DNA of 64,000 nucleotides from Paracoccus hibiscisoli (GCF_005048265.1 NZ_SUNH01000005.1:124001-188000); one strand, 5' to 3'; numbered from the stretch's first letter, positions 27,836-37,845 are shown. Numbers and translations are program-made. The notes: a model not told the origin generated them from the sequence alone.

Positions 27836-28346
27836 AGCGCTGGCTACCATCACCCGCGTCGCGGGGCTGGGCATGATCACCCTCCGTGCCGACCTGGACC
27901 GCGCCGGTGATGCCCTGGCCGAGGCCGCGGGCCTGGCCATCCCCGACACCACCGGCGCCACCACCGATGGCAGCCGCACCCTGGCCTGGATGTCCCCCGA
28001 CGAGCTGCTGCTGATCCTGCCGCAGGCGGAGCTGGCGCAGGCGCTGGACGACCTGACGCAGGCGCTGATGGGCGAACACGGGCTGGTGGCCGATGTGTCG
28101 GATGCCCGCGCGGTCTTCGACGTGATCGGCGCGGGGGCCGCGGATGTGGTCGCCAAGCTGGCGCCGGTCGATGCCGCCGCCATGCCCCAGGGTCATCTGC
28201 GCCGCACGCGCATGGCGCAGACGGCGGCGGCGATCTGGCGGGTGGATGGCGGGTTCCGGGTCATCGGGTTCCGGTCGACCGCCGATTACCTGGCGCTGAT
28301 CCTGACCAATGCGGCCATCCCCGGCAGCGGGCTGGCACCCCGCTAG
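27828..28346 (+). CDS. soxG: Sarcosine oxidase subunit gamma
   Basis: A 172-residue GcvT-fold protein matching the gamma subunit: MITLRADLDR at the N-terminus, TLAWMSPDELLLILP, and VADVSDARAVFDVIGAGA with the conserved aspartate/serine block, then FRVIGFRSTADYLALIL at the end. It overlaps soxA by 8 bases. It completes the B-D-A-G set. A GC-rich hairpin follows the stop. No purU or folate gene follows, unlike in many sox operons. Confidence 0.9.
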   Translation: MAEALATITRVAGLGMITLRADLDRAGDALAEAAGLAIPDTTGATTDGSRTLAWMSPDELLLILPQAELAQALDDLTQALMGEHGLVADVSDARAVFDVIGAGAADVVAKLAPVDAAAMPQGHLRRTRMAQTAAAIWRVDGGFRVIGFRSTADYLALILTNAAIPGSGLAPR

Positions 28347-28358
28347 CGTCACGGGGAC

Positions 28359-28387
28359 GCGGGCGGGCTGGAACCCCCGCCCGCCCC
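28359..28387 (+). terminator. Terminator-like hairpin after soxG
   Basis: GCGGGCGGG (28359-28367) pairs with CCCGCCCGC (28376-28384) across an 8-base loop, 13 bases after the soxG stop. Only a short T run follows. It separates the sarcosine oxidase operon from sodB. Confidence 0.6.
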
Positions 28388-28455
28388 TTGCGTTGGTCCC
28401 CCGAATGCGCGACCTTTCGCGCCGAGCCGACCAACCGTTTCGAAAGGACCGCAAA

Positions 28456-29055
28456 ATGGCCTTCACCCTTCCCGATCTTCCCTATTCGCACGACGCCCTG
28501 GAAGCCGCCGGCATGTCGCGCGAGACGCTGGAATACCACCACGACAAGCACCACAACGCCTATGTCACCAAGCTGAACGAGCTGGTGGCCGGGACCGAAT
28601 GGGACGGCAAGTCGCTGGAGGATATCGTCAAGGGCACCTATCAGAAGGGTGCCGTGGCGCAGAACGGCATCTTCAACAATGCCAGCCAGCATTGGAACCA
28701 CGCCCAGTTCTGGGAGATGATGGGCCCCAACAGCCACGCCATGCCCTCCGAATTGGAAGCGGCGATCAAGGACAGCTTTGGTTCGGTCGACGACTTCAAG
28801 AAAAAGTTCACCGAGGCTGGCGTCGGCCAGTTCGGGTCGGGCTGGGCCTGGCTGGTCAAGAACGCCGATGGCGGGCTTGAGGTGACCAAGACCGAAAACG
28901 GCGTGAACCCGCTGTGCTTCGGTCAGACCGCCCTGCTGGGCTGCGATGTGTGGGAGCACAGCTATTACATCGACTTCCGCAATGCGCGCCCGAAATACCT
29001 GGAGAACTTCTTGGACAAGCTGGTGAACTGGGAGAACGTGGCCTCGCGCCTCTGA
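28456..29055 (+). CDS. sodB: Superoxide dismutase, Fe/Mn type
   Basis: A 199-residue Fe/Mn superoxide dismutase. Metal ligands are visible: the first His in LEYHHDKHHNAYV, the second in ASQHWNHAQFW, and Asp and His in CDVWEHSYYIDF. NGIFNNASQHWNHAQF with the Gln-free middle region and the AQNG pattern is closer to Fe-type or cambialistic enzymes than to strict Mn enzymes. It detoxifies superoxide in the cytosol. The ATG at 28456 follows AAAGGA; single-gene unit with a terminator hairpin at 29077-29105. Confidence 0.93.
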   Translation: MAFTLPDLPYSHDALEAAGMSRETLEYHHDKHHNAYVTKLNELVAGTEWDGKSLEDIVKGTYQKGAVAQNGIFNNASQHWNHAQFWEMMGPNSHAMPSELEAAIKDSFGSVDDFKKKFTEAGVGQFGSGWAWLVKNADGGLEVTKTENGVNPLCFGQTALLGCDVWEHSYYIDFRNARPKYLENFLDKLVNWENVASRL

Positions 29056-29076
29056 CCCCTGCTGCCATCGCGACCG

Positions 29077-29105
29077 AAGGCCCGTCCCGCAGGGGGCGGG
29101 CCTTT
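29077..29105 (+). terminator. Intrinsic-type terminator after sodB
   Basis: AAGGCCCG (29077-29084) pairs with CGGGCCTT (29097-29104), 12-base loop, ending in TTT. It is 21 bases after the sodB stop. Confidence 0.7.
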
Positions 29106-29190
29106 CGCGTGGGCCCTGCGCCGGCATTGGCATTTCCCCGCGCGCCGGTATAAGACCACGGGAACGCAAGACAGATCGGGCAGGGCGGGC

Positions 29191-29832
29191 ATGGCCAACC
29201 AGAACGACACCTTCATCGACGAGGTCACCGAGGAACTGCGCCGCGACCGGCTGTATGGCCTGATGCGGCGCTATGGCTGGATCGTGATCCTGCTGGTGGT
29301 CGCGGTCGTAGGCTATACCGCCTGGCGCGAATACGACCGCGCCCAGGACCGGGCCGCGGCCCAGGCCTGGGGCGACGCGGTCCTGACGGCCGAGGCCGGG
29401 GGCGACCCCGCCGCGATCCTGGCGGTCGATCCGCAAGGATCGGCGGGCCGCCAGGCGCTGTCCGGCCTGCTGGCCGCGGGTGCCCAGCAGGACGCGGATG
29501 CCGCGGCCCAGGCCCTGCGCGACGTGGCCGCCGCCCAGCCCGACACCGTGTTGGGAGAGCTGGCCCAGCTGAAGCTGGTGATGCTGCAGGGCCAGCAGAT
29601 GGACGTGGTCGAACGCGACGCGATGCTGACGCGCCTGTCGCGCGCCGGCGCCCCGTTCGAGCTGCTGGCACTGGAGCAGAAGGCCGTGGCGCTGATCGGC
29701 GCGGGGCGGCCCGACGACGCGATCACGCTGATCCGCCAGATCCAGGACAAGGACGGCCTGACCGAGGCCTTGCGCCGTCGCCTGTCCGAGATGATGATCG
29801 CCCTGGGCACCGAGCCCGAACCCATCGAATAA
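29191..29832 (+). CDS. YfgM-like membrane-anchored TPR_21 protein
   Basis: A 213-residue protein: a cytoplasmic N-terminus (FIDEVTEELRRDRLYGLMRR), one membrane helix (about residues 30-48, WIVILLVVAVVGYTAW) and a periplasmic helical TPR-like domain. This matches YfgM, an ancillary SecYEG-associated chaperone in E. coli. The order yfgM, bamB, der is conserved in proteobacteria and holds here. It starts 86 bases after the sodB terminator and likely heads the transcription unit. Confidence 0.82.
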   Translation: MANQNDTFIDEVTEELRRDRLYGLMRRYGWIVILLVVAVVGYTAWREYDRAQDRAAAQAWGDAVLTAEAGGDPAAILAVDPQGSAGRQALSGLLAAGAQQDADAAAQALRDVAAAQPDTVLGELAQLKLVMLQGQQMDVVERDAMLTRLSRAGAPFELLALEQKAVALIGAGRPDDAITLIRQIQDKDGLTEALRRRLSEMMIALGTEPEPIE

Positions 29833-29878
29833 CGGCCGCCCGCGCGGCCAAGACGGATTGCTTGAGGGATAGACAGGG

Positions 29879-31204
29879 ATGACCGCCATGCTGCGACTGA
29901 CCTTGGCGATGGCCGCCGGACTGGGACTGGCGGGCTGCGCCGACCGCGACATCATCCTGCCCGGAGAGCGTCTGGACCCGATGGCGGTCACCTCGCCCGA
30001 CGGGCCTGCGGTCCAGGGCGCGCCCGGCGTCAGCAGCACCGCCCTGTCGCTGGCGGCCCCGGTCACCAATGGCGAATGGACCCATCGCGGCGGCAATGCG
30101 GCCCATGCGCCCGGCCATGTGGCCCTGGGCACCGCCAGCCAGCGACTGTGGTCCGCGCCCATCGGCCAAGGCGACACCCGGCGCCACCGCATCACCGCCG
30201 ATCCGATCGTCGCGGGCGGGCGCATCTTTACCCTGGACAGCCGCGCCCGCGTCACCGCCACGGCACTGAACGGCGCCCGCGCCTGGTCCACCGACGTGAC
30301 GCCCGCGCTGGAGAACCCCGACAGCGCCTCGGGCGGCGGGCTGGCGCATGAGGGCGGGCGCGTCTTCGTCACCACCGGCTTTGGCGAACTGGTCGCGCTG
30401 GACGCGGCCAGCGGCGGCGTGCTGTGGCGCCAGCGGGTCAATGCCGCGATCGGCGGCGGCCCTGCGGTGCAGGACGGCGTCGTCTATGTGGCCGGGCGCA
30501 ATTCCGTGGGCTGGGCGGTGCGCGCCAGCGACGGGCGCGTGCTGTGGCAGACCTCGGGGACGGGCTCTGGCTCGGGCGTGATGGGCGTGTCGGTGCCGGC
30601 GGTTCAGGGCGGCACGGTGGTCTTTCCCTTCTCGTCGGGGCAGATGCTGGCGGTGGATCGCCAGTCCGGCCTGACCAACTGGACCGCGCAGATCGCGGGC
30701 ACCCGTCCCGGCCGCGCCATCGCGGTGATCCGCGACGTGACCGGCGATCCGGTGATCGCGGGCGGCCGCGTCTATGCCGGGACGTCGTCGGGGCGCATCG
30801 CCGCCGTTGATCTGGCCAGCGGGCTGGAGGACTGGTCCGCGCGCGAAGGGGCGAACAGCCCCGTCGTCGTGGCGGGCGGGTCTGTCTTTGCGGTGAACGA
30901 CCAGGCGCAGCTGGTGCGGCTGGATGCGGCCACCGGCGGAGTGATCTGGCGGCAGGCGCTGCCCTATTTCACGACCGAGCGGGTGCGGCGTCAGGATGCC
31001 ATCCACGCGCATTACGGCCCGGTGCTGGCGGGGGGACGGTTGCATGTCACTTCCAGTGATGGCATGTTGCGCAGCTTCGATCCCGCCTCCGGCGCGCTGG
31101 TCGGTCAGGTGGCGATCCCCGGTGGGGCGGCATCGGCCCCGGTGGTTGCCGGTCAAACCCTTTACGTCGTTGCGCGCAACGGCCAGTTGCATGCGTTGAG
31201 ATGA
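29879..31204 (+). CDS. bamB: BamB-like outer membrane assembly lipoprotein (PQQ-type beta-propeller)
   Basis: A 441-residue lipoprotein. The signal peptide ends with the lipobox GLAGC (Cys20). The mature part consists of PQQ-like beta-propeller repeats ([63 protein letters not shown]). BamB supports the BAM complex in outer-membrane protein insertion. Its stop overlaps the der ATG, so expression of both is coupled. Size is somewhat above that of E. coli BamB because of a longer N-terminal linker. Confidence 0.88.
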   Translation: MTAMLRLTLAMAAGLGLAGCADRDIILPGERLDPMAVTSPDGPAVQGAPGVSSTALSLAAPVTNGEWTHRGGNAAHAPGHVALGTASQRLWSAPIGQGDTRRHRITADPIVAGGRIFTLDSRARVTATALNGARAWSTDVTPALENPDSASGGGLAHEGGRVFVTTGFGELVALDAASGGVLWRQRVNAAIGGGPAVQDGVVYVAGRNSVGWAVRASDGRVLWQTSGTGSGSGVMGVSVPAVQGGTVVFPFSSGQMLAVDRQSGLTNWTAQIAGTRPGRAIAVIRDVTGDPVIAGGRVYAGTSSGRIAAVDLASGLEDWSAREGANSPVVVAGGSVFAVNDQAQLVRLDAATGGVIWRQALPYFTTERVRRQDAIHAHYGPVLAGGRLHVTSSDGMLRSFDPASGALVGQVAIPGGAASAPVVAGQTLYVVARNGQLHALR

Positions 31205-32685
31205 CATTCACACTCGCCATCGTCGGGCGGCCCAATGTGGGCAAGTCCACCCTGTTCAACCGACTTGTCGGGAAAAAGCTGGCCTTGGTCGATGACCAGC
31301 CCGGCGTGACCCGCGACATCCGCGAGGGCGCGGGCCGCCTTGGCGACCTGCGTTTCGTCGTGATCGACAGCGCCGGCCTCGAAATGGCCGAGGATGACAG
31401 CCTGCAGGGCCGCATGCGGCGCTTGACCGAACGCGCGGTCGATGAGGCCGACATCTGCTTGTTCGTGGTCGATGCCCGCATCGGCATCACCGCCGCCGAC
31501 GAATATTTCGCCGAGATCCTGCGCAGGCGTGCGAAACACGTCATAGTCGCCGCCAACAAGTCCGAAGGCCGCGCCGGGGAATCGGGCGCGATGGAGGCCT
31601 ATGCCCTGGGCCTGGGCGAGCCGCTGCGCATTTCGGCCGAGCATGGCGAGGGGATGGACGATCTGTATCGCGTCCTGATGCCCTTGGCCGACCAGCTGGA
31701 GGCCGAGCGTCCCGCCCCCATCGAGGCCGTGACCGACCTGGACCTGTCCGAGGAGGACGCCGAATCTGGCGCAGGCTCCGAGGAGTGGCGCCCGTCCGAG
31801 GCGCGCCCGCTGCAGATGGCCGTGATCGGTCGCCCGAACGCGGGCAAATCGACGCTGATCAACAAGATCCTGGGCCAGGACCGCCTGCTGACCGGCCCCG
31901 AGGCCGGGATCACCCGCGATTCGATCAGCGTGACCACGAATTTCATGGGCACGCCCATGCGCATCTTTGACACGGCAGGCATGCGCAAGCGCGCCCGCGT
32001 GACCGAAAAGCTGGAAAAACTGTCGGTCGCGGACGGGCTGCGCGCCGTGCGCTTTGCCGAGGTCGTGGTCGTGCTGCTGGACGTCGAGATCCCCTTCGAG
32101 ACGCAGGACCTGCGCATCGCCGATTTCGCCGAGACCGAGGGCCGCGCCGTCGTCATCGCCGTGAACAAGTGGGATACCGAGGACGACAAGTCCCACAAGC
32201 TGAACGAGATGCGCGCCAGCTTCGAAAAGCTGCTGCCGCAGCTGCGCGGCGCGCCGCTGGTCACCGTGTCGGCCAAGACCGGCAAGGGGCTGGACCGGCT
32301 GCACAATGCCGTCATCAAGGCGCATGAGGTCTGGAACCGCCGCGTGCCGACCGCCCGCCTGAACCAGTGGCTGGGCGCGATGACCGAAAGCCACCCGCCC
32401 CCGGCACCCGGTGGCCGCCGCATCCGCCTGCGCTATATGACGCAGGTCAAGACGCGTCCGCCTGCCTTCATCGTGAAATCGACCCATACCGACCAGATCC
32501 CCACCAGCTATCAGCGGTATCTGATCAACGGGCTGCGGACCGATTTCGACATGCCGGGCACGCCGATCCGGCTGTTCTTCCGCGATCAGGGCGGGGAAAA
32601 CCCGTTCAAGGCCAAGGCCACCAAGATCGTGCAGTCGGGCGCCCTGTCCAAGCACAAGAACCGCCAGAAGCCCAAGGGCAACTAA
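31201..32685 (+). CDS. der: Ribosome biogenesis GTPase Der (EngA)
   Basis: A 494-residue tandem GTPase. First G domain: [12 protein letters not shown] near residue 8, with DSAG and NKSE; second G domain: [12 protein letters not shown] near 212, [11 protein letters not shown] and NKWD. The C-terminal KH-like domain contains RIRLRYMTQ and [13 protein letters not shown]. Der acts in 50S ribosomal subunit assembly. It ends tail-to-tail with the next gene with a 4-base overlap. Confidence 0.95.
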   Translation: MTFTLAIVGRPNVGKSTLFNRLVGKKLALVDDQPGVTRDIREGAGRLGDLRFVVIDSAGLEMAEDDSLQGRMRRLTERAVDEADICLFVVDARIGITAADEYFAEILRRRAKHVIVAANKSEGRAGESGAMEAYALGLGEPLRISAEHGEGMDDLYRVLMPLADQLEAERPAPIEAVTDLDLSEEDAESGAGSEEWRPSEARPLQMAVIGRPNAGKSTLINKILGQDRLLTGPEAGITRDSISVTTNFMGTPMRIFDTAGMRKRARVTEKLEKLSVADGLRAVRFAEVVVVLLDVEIPFETQDLRIADFAETEGRAVVIAVNKWDTEDDKSHKLNEMRASFEKLLPQLRGAPLVTVSAKTGKGLDRLHNAVIKAHEVWNRRVPTARLNQWLGAMTESHPPPAPGGRRIRLRYMTQVKTRPPAFIVKSTHTDQIPTSYQRYLINGLRTDFDMPGTPIRLFFRDQGGENPFKAKATKIVQSGALSKHKNRQKPKGN

Positions 32686-33425
32686 CTGGCGGCACGCACC
32701 AGAACCGACGCCATGGCCGAGATCCCCAGGATCGCGGCCAGGGCGATCATCGGATCGGTCCCCATGGTCGAGATGGCCAGCCCGCAGAACGCCCAGATCA
32801 GCGCCGCCGAATAGCCGATGCTGGGTCCGATCCAAAGCTGGGCGGCCATGCCGACGGCGGCTGCGGGCAGGATGGCGATGACGGGAATGACATGGCCCGG
32901 CAGGCCCAATTGGGTCGAGGCCAGTTGCGCCAGCGCGGCGGATGCCACCGCCGTGGCCCAGCCCGCGAAAAATCCGATGGCCGGGCGATGTCGCCCCGCC
33001 GCACGCCGCGCGCCCATGATCATCAGCCCCGCGCCGGCCCCCGCGACCACGGTCAGCACCGCCGGATGGCCCGACAGGCCCGGCCACAGCGCCGCCCCGC
33101 CCACGGCCACCACGATCAGCGGCCAGACGCGCGGGCGCCCGTCACGCAGCGCGTTGGAATCGGTGGGGTCGATCCATTGCCCGACCGCATCCAGCAGCAC
33201 CATCGCCCAGATCGCGATCAACAGCGCCCACATCAGCGGATTGTCCGGGTCCAGATAGAACGAGGGAATCGGCACCTGCGGCATCACCGGCAGGGGCAGC
33301 AGCGGCCCCGCCAGATGCGCGGAATCGGTGACCACCGCGCGCGGCGCAAACAGCGCGTGCCGCAACCCGGCGATCACGAAGATCGCCGCCGTCACCAGAT
33401 GCAGGAGTGAACCGTTCCGTGTCAT
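32682..33425 (-). CDS. Integral membrane protein of unknown function
   Basis: A 247-residue protein not assigned to a family. It has about seven hydrophobic segments: residues 8-27, 60-80 ([21 protein letters not shown]), 100-115, 120-140, 150-170, 180-200 and 220-240. The loop after the first helix is Pro-rich and probably periplasmic. I chose the ATG at 33425; the frame extends only to a TTG three codons upstream. It is convergent with der. TspO-like and spoIIM-like families were considered but no motif supports either. Confidence 0.7.
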   Translation of the reverse strand: MTRNGSLLHLVTAAIFVIAGLRHALFAPRAVVTDSAHLAGPLLPLPVMPQVPIPSFYLDPDNPLMWALLIAIWAMVLLDAVGQWIDPTDSNALRDGRPRVWPLIVVAVGGAALWPGLSGHPAVLTVVAGAGAGLMIMGARRAAGRHRPAIGFFAGWATAVASAALAQLASTQLGLPGHVIPVIAILPAAAVGMAAQLWIGPSIGYSAALIWAFCGLAISTMGTDPMIALAAILGISAMASVLVRAAS

Positions 33426-33476
33426 GCGGGCCAACGCGCGCCGGGGTCCGGCAGTTTCGCATGGCCCGCAATCGCG

Positions 33477-34769
33477 TCAGTCCAGCGCGCCTTCCGCCGT
33501 CAGCCGGGTCGCGCCGCCCAGATAGCGGTGCAGCACCGCAGGCAGGGTGACCGAGCCGTCAGCCTGCTGGCCGTTCTCCAGCACCGCGATCAGCGCGCGG
33601 CCCACCGCCAGGCCCGATCCGTTCAGCGTGTGCACGAATTCCGGCTTGCCGCCGCCCGTCGGGCGATAGCGCGCGTTCATCCGCCGCCCCTGATAATCGC
33701 CGCAATAGCTGACGCTGCTGATCTCGCGATAGCGGTTCTGGCCGGGCAGCCAGACCTCCAGATCATGGGTGATCCGCGCGCCCGCGCCCATGTCGCCGGT
33801 GCACAGCACAATCGTGCGATACGGCAGCTCCAGCGCCTCGAGGACGGCCTCGGCGCAGCGGGTCATGCGGTCATGTTCGGCAAGGCCCGTCTCGGCATCG
33901 GTGATGGACACCATCTCGACCTTTTCGAACTGGTGCTGGCGCAGCATGCCGGTGGTGTCGCGCCCCGCGCTGCCCGCCTCGGATCGGAAGCACTGGCTGT
34001 GCGCGACCATGCGGCGGGGCAGGGCTGTCTGATCCAGCAGGTCGCCATGCACGGTGTTGGTCAGCGTGACCTCGGCGGTGGGGATCAGCCAATATCCCTC
34101 GCGGGTCTTGTAGCTGTCCTCGCCGAACTTGGGCAGCTGGCCGGTGCCCAGCATCATGTCCTCCAGGACCAGGACCGGGGTCCAAGTCTCCTCCAGACCG
34201 TGTTGGTCGACATGCAGGTCCAGCATGAACTGCGCCAGCGCGCGGTGGATGCGCGCCACCGCGCCCTTCAGCACGACAAAGCGGCTGCCGGACAGTTTCG
34301 CGCCGGTCTGGAAATCCATGCCGGGGATGACGCCCGCGATCTCGAAATGCTCGCGCGGGGTGAAATCGGGCGTGGCAGGGGTGCCCCACCGGCGCAGCTC
34401 GACATTGTCATCCTCGTCGCGGCCATCGGGCACCTGCGGCAGCGGCAGGTTCGGGATGCCCAGCAGCAGATCGCGCAGCTGGCCGTCCAGATCGGCGGCC
34501 TCGGCCTGCTGGCGGGCGATGTCGGCCTTGGTCTGGGCTACCAACGCGCGCAGACGCTCGAACTCGGCATCGTCGCCGCGGGCCTTGGCGGCGCCCACGT
34601 CCTTGCTGGCCTTGTTCTGGGCGGCCTGCGCGGTCTCGGCGGCGGCGATGCGCGCGCGGCGCGCCTCGTCCAGCGACAGGATCTGGGCGGTCAGGCCGGT
34701 CAGCCCGCGCCGGTTCAGCGCAGCCTCGAAGGCGTCGGGATTGTCACGGATCGCACGGATGTCATGCAT
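33477..34769 (-). CDS. serS: Serine-tRNA ligase
   Basis: A 430-residue class II aminoacyl-tRNA synthetase. The N-terminal coiled-coil tRNA-binding arm covers about 30-100 ([17 protein letters not shown]). Motif 2 lies in [15 protein letters not shown] followed by QHQFEKVEM; motif 3 is [15 protein letters not shown]. It charges tRNA-Ser and tRNA-Sec. The ATG at 34769 gives the standard [12 protein letters not shown] start; GAAGG lies 9 bases upstream. Single gene unit. Confidence 0.95.
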   Translation of the reverse strand: MHDIRAIRDNPDAFEAALNRRGLTGLTAQILSLDEARRARIAAAETAQAAQNKASKDVGAAKARGDDAEFERLRALVAQTKADIARQQAEAADLDGQLRDLLLGIPNLPLPQVPDGRDEDDNVELRRWGTPATPDFTPREHFEIAGVIPGMDFQTGAKLSGSRFVVLKGAVARIHRALAQFMLDLHVDQHGLEETWTPVLVLEDMMLGTGQLPKFGEDSYKTREGYWLIPTAEVTLTNTVHGDLLDQTALPRRMVAHSQCFRSEAGSAGRDTTGMLRQHQFEKVEMVSITDAETGLAEHDRMTRCAEAVLEALELPYRTIVLCTGDMGAGARITHDLEVWLPGQNRYREISSVSYCGDYQGRRMNARYRPTGGGKPEFVHTLNGSGLAVGRALIAVLENGQQADGSVTLPAVLHRYLGGATRLTAEGALD

Positions 34770-34846
34770 GGCGGCACCTTCGCGGGTCAATTGGGTCACG
34801 ACTGCCTAGCGCAACCGCGCGGCAGGCAAAAGCCCAAGCGCCACCC

Positions 34847-35161
34847 TCAGGCCGCGCAGAACAGCCGATACATCAGTGCCACGACCTGGGCCGCGCGGGG
34901 GTCGGACACGGAATACAGCCGCGTCTTGCCCTCGCGGCGGCAATCGACCAGCCCCTCGGCCCGCAACCGGGCCAGCTGCTGGCTGACGGCAGCCTGCCGC
35001 TGGCCCAGCAGGGCCTCCAGCTCGGACACGGTGCGCTCTCCGCCCGACAGGTGGCACAGGATCATCAGCCGCCCCTCATGGGCCAGGGCCTTCATCAGGG
35101 CGCTGGCCTCGGTCACGCTGGCCTGCATGTCGGCGGCGGTGGGCTGATCGGGCGCGGTCAT
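34847..35161 (-). CDS. ArsR-family transcriptional repressor (SoxR-like)
   Basis: A 104-residue winged helix protein of the ArsR type: ALAHEGRLMILCHLSGGERTV, recognition helix region LLGQRQAAVSQQLARLRAEG, and wing VDCRREGKTRLYSV. One Cys sits in ILCHL and one in VDCRR, a spacing seen in sulfur- or redox-sensing members such as BigR/SqrR/SoxR. It is coupled by ATGA overlap to a SoxS-like thioredoxin gene, the same pairing as soxRS in Paracoccus sulfur-oxidation clusters. No sulfur oxidation genes are near. Confidence 0.85.
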   Translation of the reverse strand: MTAPDQPTAADMQASVTEASALMKALAHEGRLMILCHLSGGERTVSELEALLGQRQAAVSQQLARLRAEGLVDCRREGKTRLYSVSDPRAAQVVALMYRLFCAA

Positions 35162-35565
35162 CAGGATGCCCCCGGCAAGGCCAGGCCGGCCTCGCGCATC
35201 ATCGCCTCCAGCACCGGGTGGAAATGCCGGGCACCGACATAGCCCTCGACCCGGCCCCGTTCGAACCCGTCCGACAGCAGAACGAAGGTGGGCGTGATCC
35301 ACGGCCTGCGATCCAGCGCCAGCCCGTCGGGATAGGGGCCGTCGACATCGACATGGATCATCGGTGCCGCCCGCCCGGCGCGCGATGCGGCATAGCCAGG
35401 CCCGATCTGGGCGTGCCAGGCGCGGCAATGATGGCAGGCAGGCGATTCGACCATCATCAGCCGCCAGCCCGGGGGCGGGGCTGCGCGTCCCGAAACCGGC
35501 AGGACCGCGACGGCCGCGCCCAGCAGGATCGCGCGGCGGGACAAAAGCCGGGATGGGGTGGGCAT
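35161..35565 (-). CDS. Periplasmic thioredoxin-like protein (SoxS-like)
   Basis: A 134-residue exported thioredoxin-fold protein. The N-terminus (SRRAILLGAAVAVLPVSGRA) is a twin-arginine-like signal ending near residue 28. The redox motif is CHHC in MVESPACHHCRAWHAQI; the cis-proline region is ITPTFVLLSDG. The sequence from GRAAPMIHVDVDG onward matches SoxS of Rhodobacteraceae, a periplasmic thiol reductant for the Sox system. The start at 35565 is preceded by AAAGG; further upstream sequence is unconvincing. Shares a unit with the ArsR repressor downstream. Confidence 0.82.
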   Translation of the reverse strand: MPTPSRLLSRRAILLGAAVAVLPVSGRAAPPPGWRLMMVESPACHHCRAWHAQIGPGYAASRAGRAAPMIHVDVDGPYPDGLALDRRPWITPTFVLLSDGFERGRVEGYVGARHFHPVLEAMMREAGLALPGAS

Positions 35566-35692
35566 GGGCGGACCTTTGGTTGCACGCTTCACAGTTAGGC
35601 AGGCGGCCTGTCGGGCACAAGCCCGACGGGCTTGCCCCCCGGCGGGCGCTGGTCCACTGTTTGGCGCAAAGCGGGGCGTGCGTAGGGCTGCG

Positions 35693-36664
35693 ATGACGGA
35701 CGATCTTCTGACACCTTTGCTGCAGGGCGACCGCCGTGCCCTGTCGCGGGCCATCACGCTGGTCGAATCGACCCGCCCCGATCACCGCGACCGGGCGCAG
35801 GCGCTGATCGCCGCGCTGCCCGATGGCGGGGCGCTGCGCATCGGGTTGTCGGGGACGCCGGGGGTCGGTAAATCGACCTTCATCGAGGCGTTCGGCACGC
35901 GCCTGACCGCCCAGGGGCTGCGGGTGGCGGTGCTGGCGGTGGACCCCTCCTCGACCCGGTCGGGGGGCTCGATCCTGGGGGACAAGACGCGGATGGAGCT
36001 GTTGTCGCGCAACCCGCGCGCCTTCATCCGGCCCAGCCCCTCCAGCGCGCATCTGGGCGGCGTCGCCCGCCGCACCCGCGAGGCGATCCGCCTGTGCGAG
36101 GCCGCGGGCCATGACATCGTCCTGATCGAGACCGTGGGCGTGGGCCAGTCGGAAACCCTGGTCGCCCAGATGTCGGACCTGTTCATCCTGCTGCTGGCAC
36201 CTGCGGGCGGCGACGAATTGCAGGGCGTCAAGCGCGGCATCATGGAGATGGCCGACCTGATCCTGGTCAACAAGGCCGATGGCGACCTGCTGGCCCCCGC
36301 CCGCCGCACGGTCGCCGATTACGCGGGCGCGCTGCGCCTGCTGCGCAAGCGGGCGCAGGACCCCGAGGGCTTTCCCAAGGCGATGCCGGTCAGCGCCACG
36401 ACCGGCGCGGGCCTGGAGGAGGCCTGGACCCAGATGCACGATCTGACCGCCTGGCGGCGCGATCACGGCCATTTCGACCGCATCCGCGCCGAACAGGCCC
36501 GCGACTGGTTCATGGCCGAATTGCGCGGCGGTCTGCTTGCGCAGCTTGATGCGCCCGCCGCGCGCCGGCGCATCGCCGATCTGGGCACCCGCGTGGCCCA
36601 GGGCGGCCTGCCCCCGGTCGAGGCCGCGCGCCAGATGCTGGACTGGCTGCGCGCGCCGCGATGA
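35693..36664 (+). CDS. meaB: Methylmalonyl-CoA mutase-associated GTPase MeaB
   Basis: A 323-residue G3E-type P-loop GTPase. Walker A is GLSGTPGVGKSTFIE, Walker B and switch regions include VLAVDPSSTRSGGSILGDKTRM and IETVGVGQSE, and NKAD is the guanine motif. MeaB loads and protects the adenosylcobalamin cofactor of methylmalonyl-CoA mutase, needed for propionate and ethylmalonyl-CoA metabolism. The mutase gene is not in the window. Start: ATG at 35693, divergent from the thioredoxin-like gene across 127 bases. Confidence 0.92.
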   Translation: MTDDLLTPLLQGDRRALSRAITLVESTRPDHRDRAQALIAALPDGGALRIGLSGTPGVGKSTFIEAFGTRLTAQGLRVAVLAVDPSSTRSGGSILGDKTRMELLSRNPRAFIRPSPSSAHLGGVARRTREAIRLCEAAGHDIVLIETVGVGQSETLVAQMSDLFILLLAPAGGDELQGVKRGIMEMADLILVNKADGDLLAPARRTVADYAGALRLLRKRAQDPEGFPKAMPVSATTGAGLEEAWTQMHDLTAWRRDHGHFDRIRAEQARDWFMAELRGGLLAQLDAPAARRRIADLGTRVAQGGLPPVEAARQMLDWLRAPR

Positions 36665-36734
36665 GATGCCCGAAACGGCACCCCATGCCATCCGCGAATC
36701 GGCTATGACCGGTCGGGCTGGACAGGAGGGAGCG

Positions 36735-37769
36735 ATGCCCGATCACGATACGCTTTATGCAGCGCTGCTGGCGCGCGATCCGCGGTTCGAGGGGCGGGCG
36801 CTGGTCGGCGTCACCTCGACCGGGATCTTCTGTCGCCTGACGTGTCCTGCGCGCAAGCCGCGCGCCGACAACTGCCGCTGGTTCGCGGATGCCGATGCCG
36901 CGCGGGCCGCAGGCTTCCGTCCCTGCCTGCGCTGCCACCCCGAGGGACGCCTGCCGCCGCTGGTCGCCACGCTGGAGGCGGCGCTGGCCGCCGACCCCGC
37001 CCGCCGCTGGTCCGAGGGCGATCTGCGCGCTTTGGGCCATGACCCCTCGACCGTACGGCGGCTGTTCCTGCGCCATCGCGGCACCAGTTTCCTGACCTTG
37101 GCCCGGGCCGCCCGTTTGCGCCAGGGCCTGGCCGCATTGACGAAAGGAAGTGCCATGATCGACGCACAGCTGGAGGCCGGGTTCGATTCGGCCTCGGGGT
37201 TCCGCACGGCCTTTGCGCGGCTGTTCGGCCACCCGCCGCACCGGATGCAGGGGGCGGCTGACCTGCGCGCGGACTGGATCGACACGCCCCTGGGCGGCAT
37301 GATCGCCATCGCCGACGATAATGCGCTGCACCTGCTGGAATTCACCGACCGCAAGGCGCTGCCCCAGGGGCTGCGGCGGCTGTCGGTCCTGGCGGGCGGG
37401 CGCATCGGGCTGGGCCGCAGCGCCGTCACCGACCGCACCGAGGCCGCGCTGCAGGCGTTCTTTGCCGGGCGCTGCGGGCGCCTGGACGTGCCGGTGGCGC
37501 TGCGCGGCACGCCGTTCCAGGTCCGCGTCTGGCAGGAATTGCAGGCGATTGCGCCCGGCGCCACGCGCAGCTATGCCCAGCTGGCGGCGGCCATCGGGCG
37601 GCCCACGGCGATGCGCGCGGTGGCCGCGGCCAATGGCGCGAACCGGCTGGCGCTGGTCGTGCCCTGCCACCGGGTCATCGGATCGGATGGCAGCATGACC
37701 GGATATGCGGGCGGTCTGTGGCGCAAGGAACGCCTGATCGCGCTGGAACGCGGCTATGGAATCGCCTGA
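36735..37769 (+). CDS. ada: Ada: methylphosphotriester and O6-methylguanine DNA methyltransferase / regulator
   Basis: A 344-residue three-part protein. The N-terminal Ada zinc domain has Cys33 and Cys37 (FCRLTC) and Cys64 and Cys67 (RPCLRC); Cys33 corresponds to the methylphosphotriester acceptor. An AraC-type helix-turn-helix covers about 75-172. The C-terminal methyltransferase domain has the PCHRV active site with Cys311. Ada repairs alkylated DNA and, once methylated, activates its own regulon. Start: ATG at 36735 behind GGAGGGAG. No alkA or alkB gene is adjacent. Confidence 0.93.
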   Translation: MPDHDTLYAALLARDPRFEGRALVGVTSTGIFCRLTCPARKPRADNCRWFADADAARAAGFRPCLRCHPEGRLPPLVATLEAALAADPARRWSEGDLRALGHDPSTVRRLFLRHRGTSFLTLARAARLRQGLAALTKGSAMIDAQLEAGFDSASGFRTAFARLFGHPPHRMQGAADLRADWIDTPLGGMIAIADDNALHLLEFTDRKALPQGLRRLSVLAGGRIGLGRSAVTDRTEAALQAFFAGRCGRLDVPVALRGTPFQVRVWQELQAIAPGATRSYAQLAAAIGRPTAMRAVAAANGANRLALVVPCHRVIGSDGSMTGYAGGLWRKERLIALERGYGIA

Positions 37770-37821
37770 TCAGGCTTGACGGCGACCCCCTCATGCGGTA
37801 GCCACCCGCGAACGGAATTCC

Positions 37822-37845
37822 GGGCGCTGCCTCGCGGCGCCCTTT
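37822..37845 (+). terminator. Terminator-like hairpin between ada and rpmB
   Basis: GGGCGCTGC and GCGGCGCCC form a 9-base stem (one T-G wobble) with loop CTC, followed by TTT. It lies 53 bases after ada and 51 bases before rpmB. It probably ends ada mRNA, but could act in the rpmB leader. Confidence 0.55.

Noticed and set aside
24800..28183. A 1127-codon open frame antisense to the sarcosine oxidase genes
   Set aside because: It is the mirror of soxA in a high-GC genome, where antisense frames stay open. Its product is rich in Gln, His, Gly and Arg with no domain, and soxA is unmistakable.
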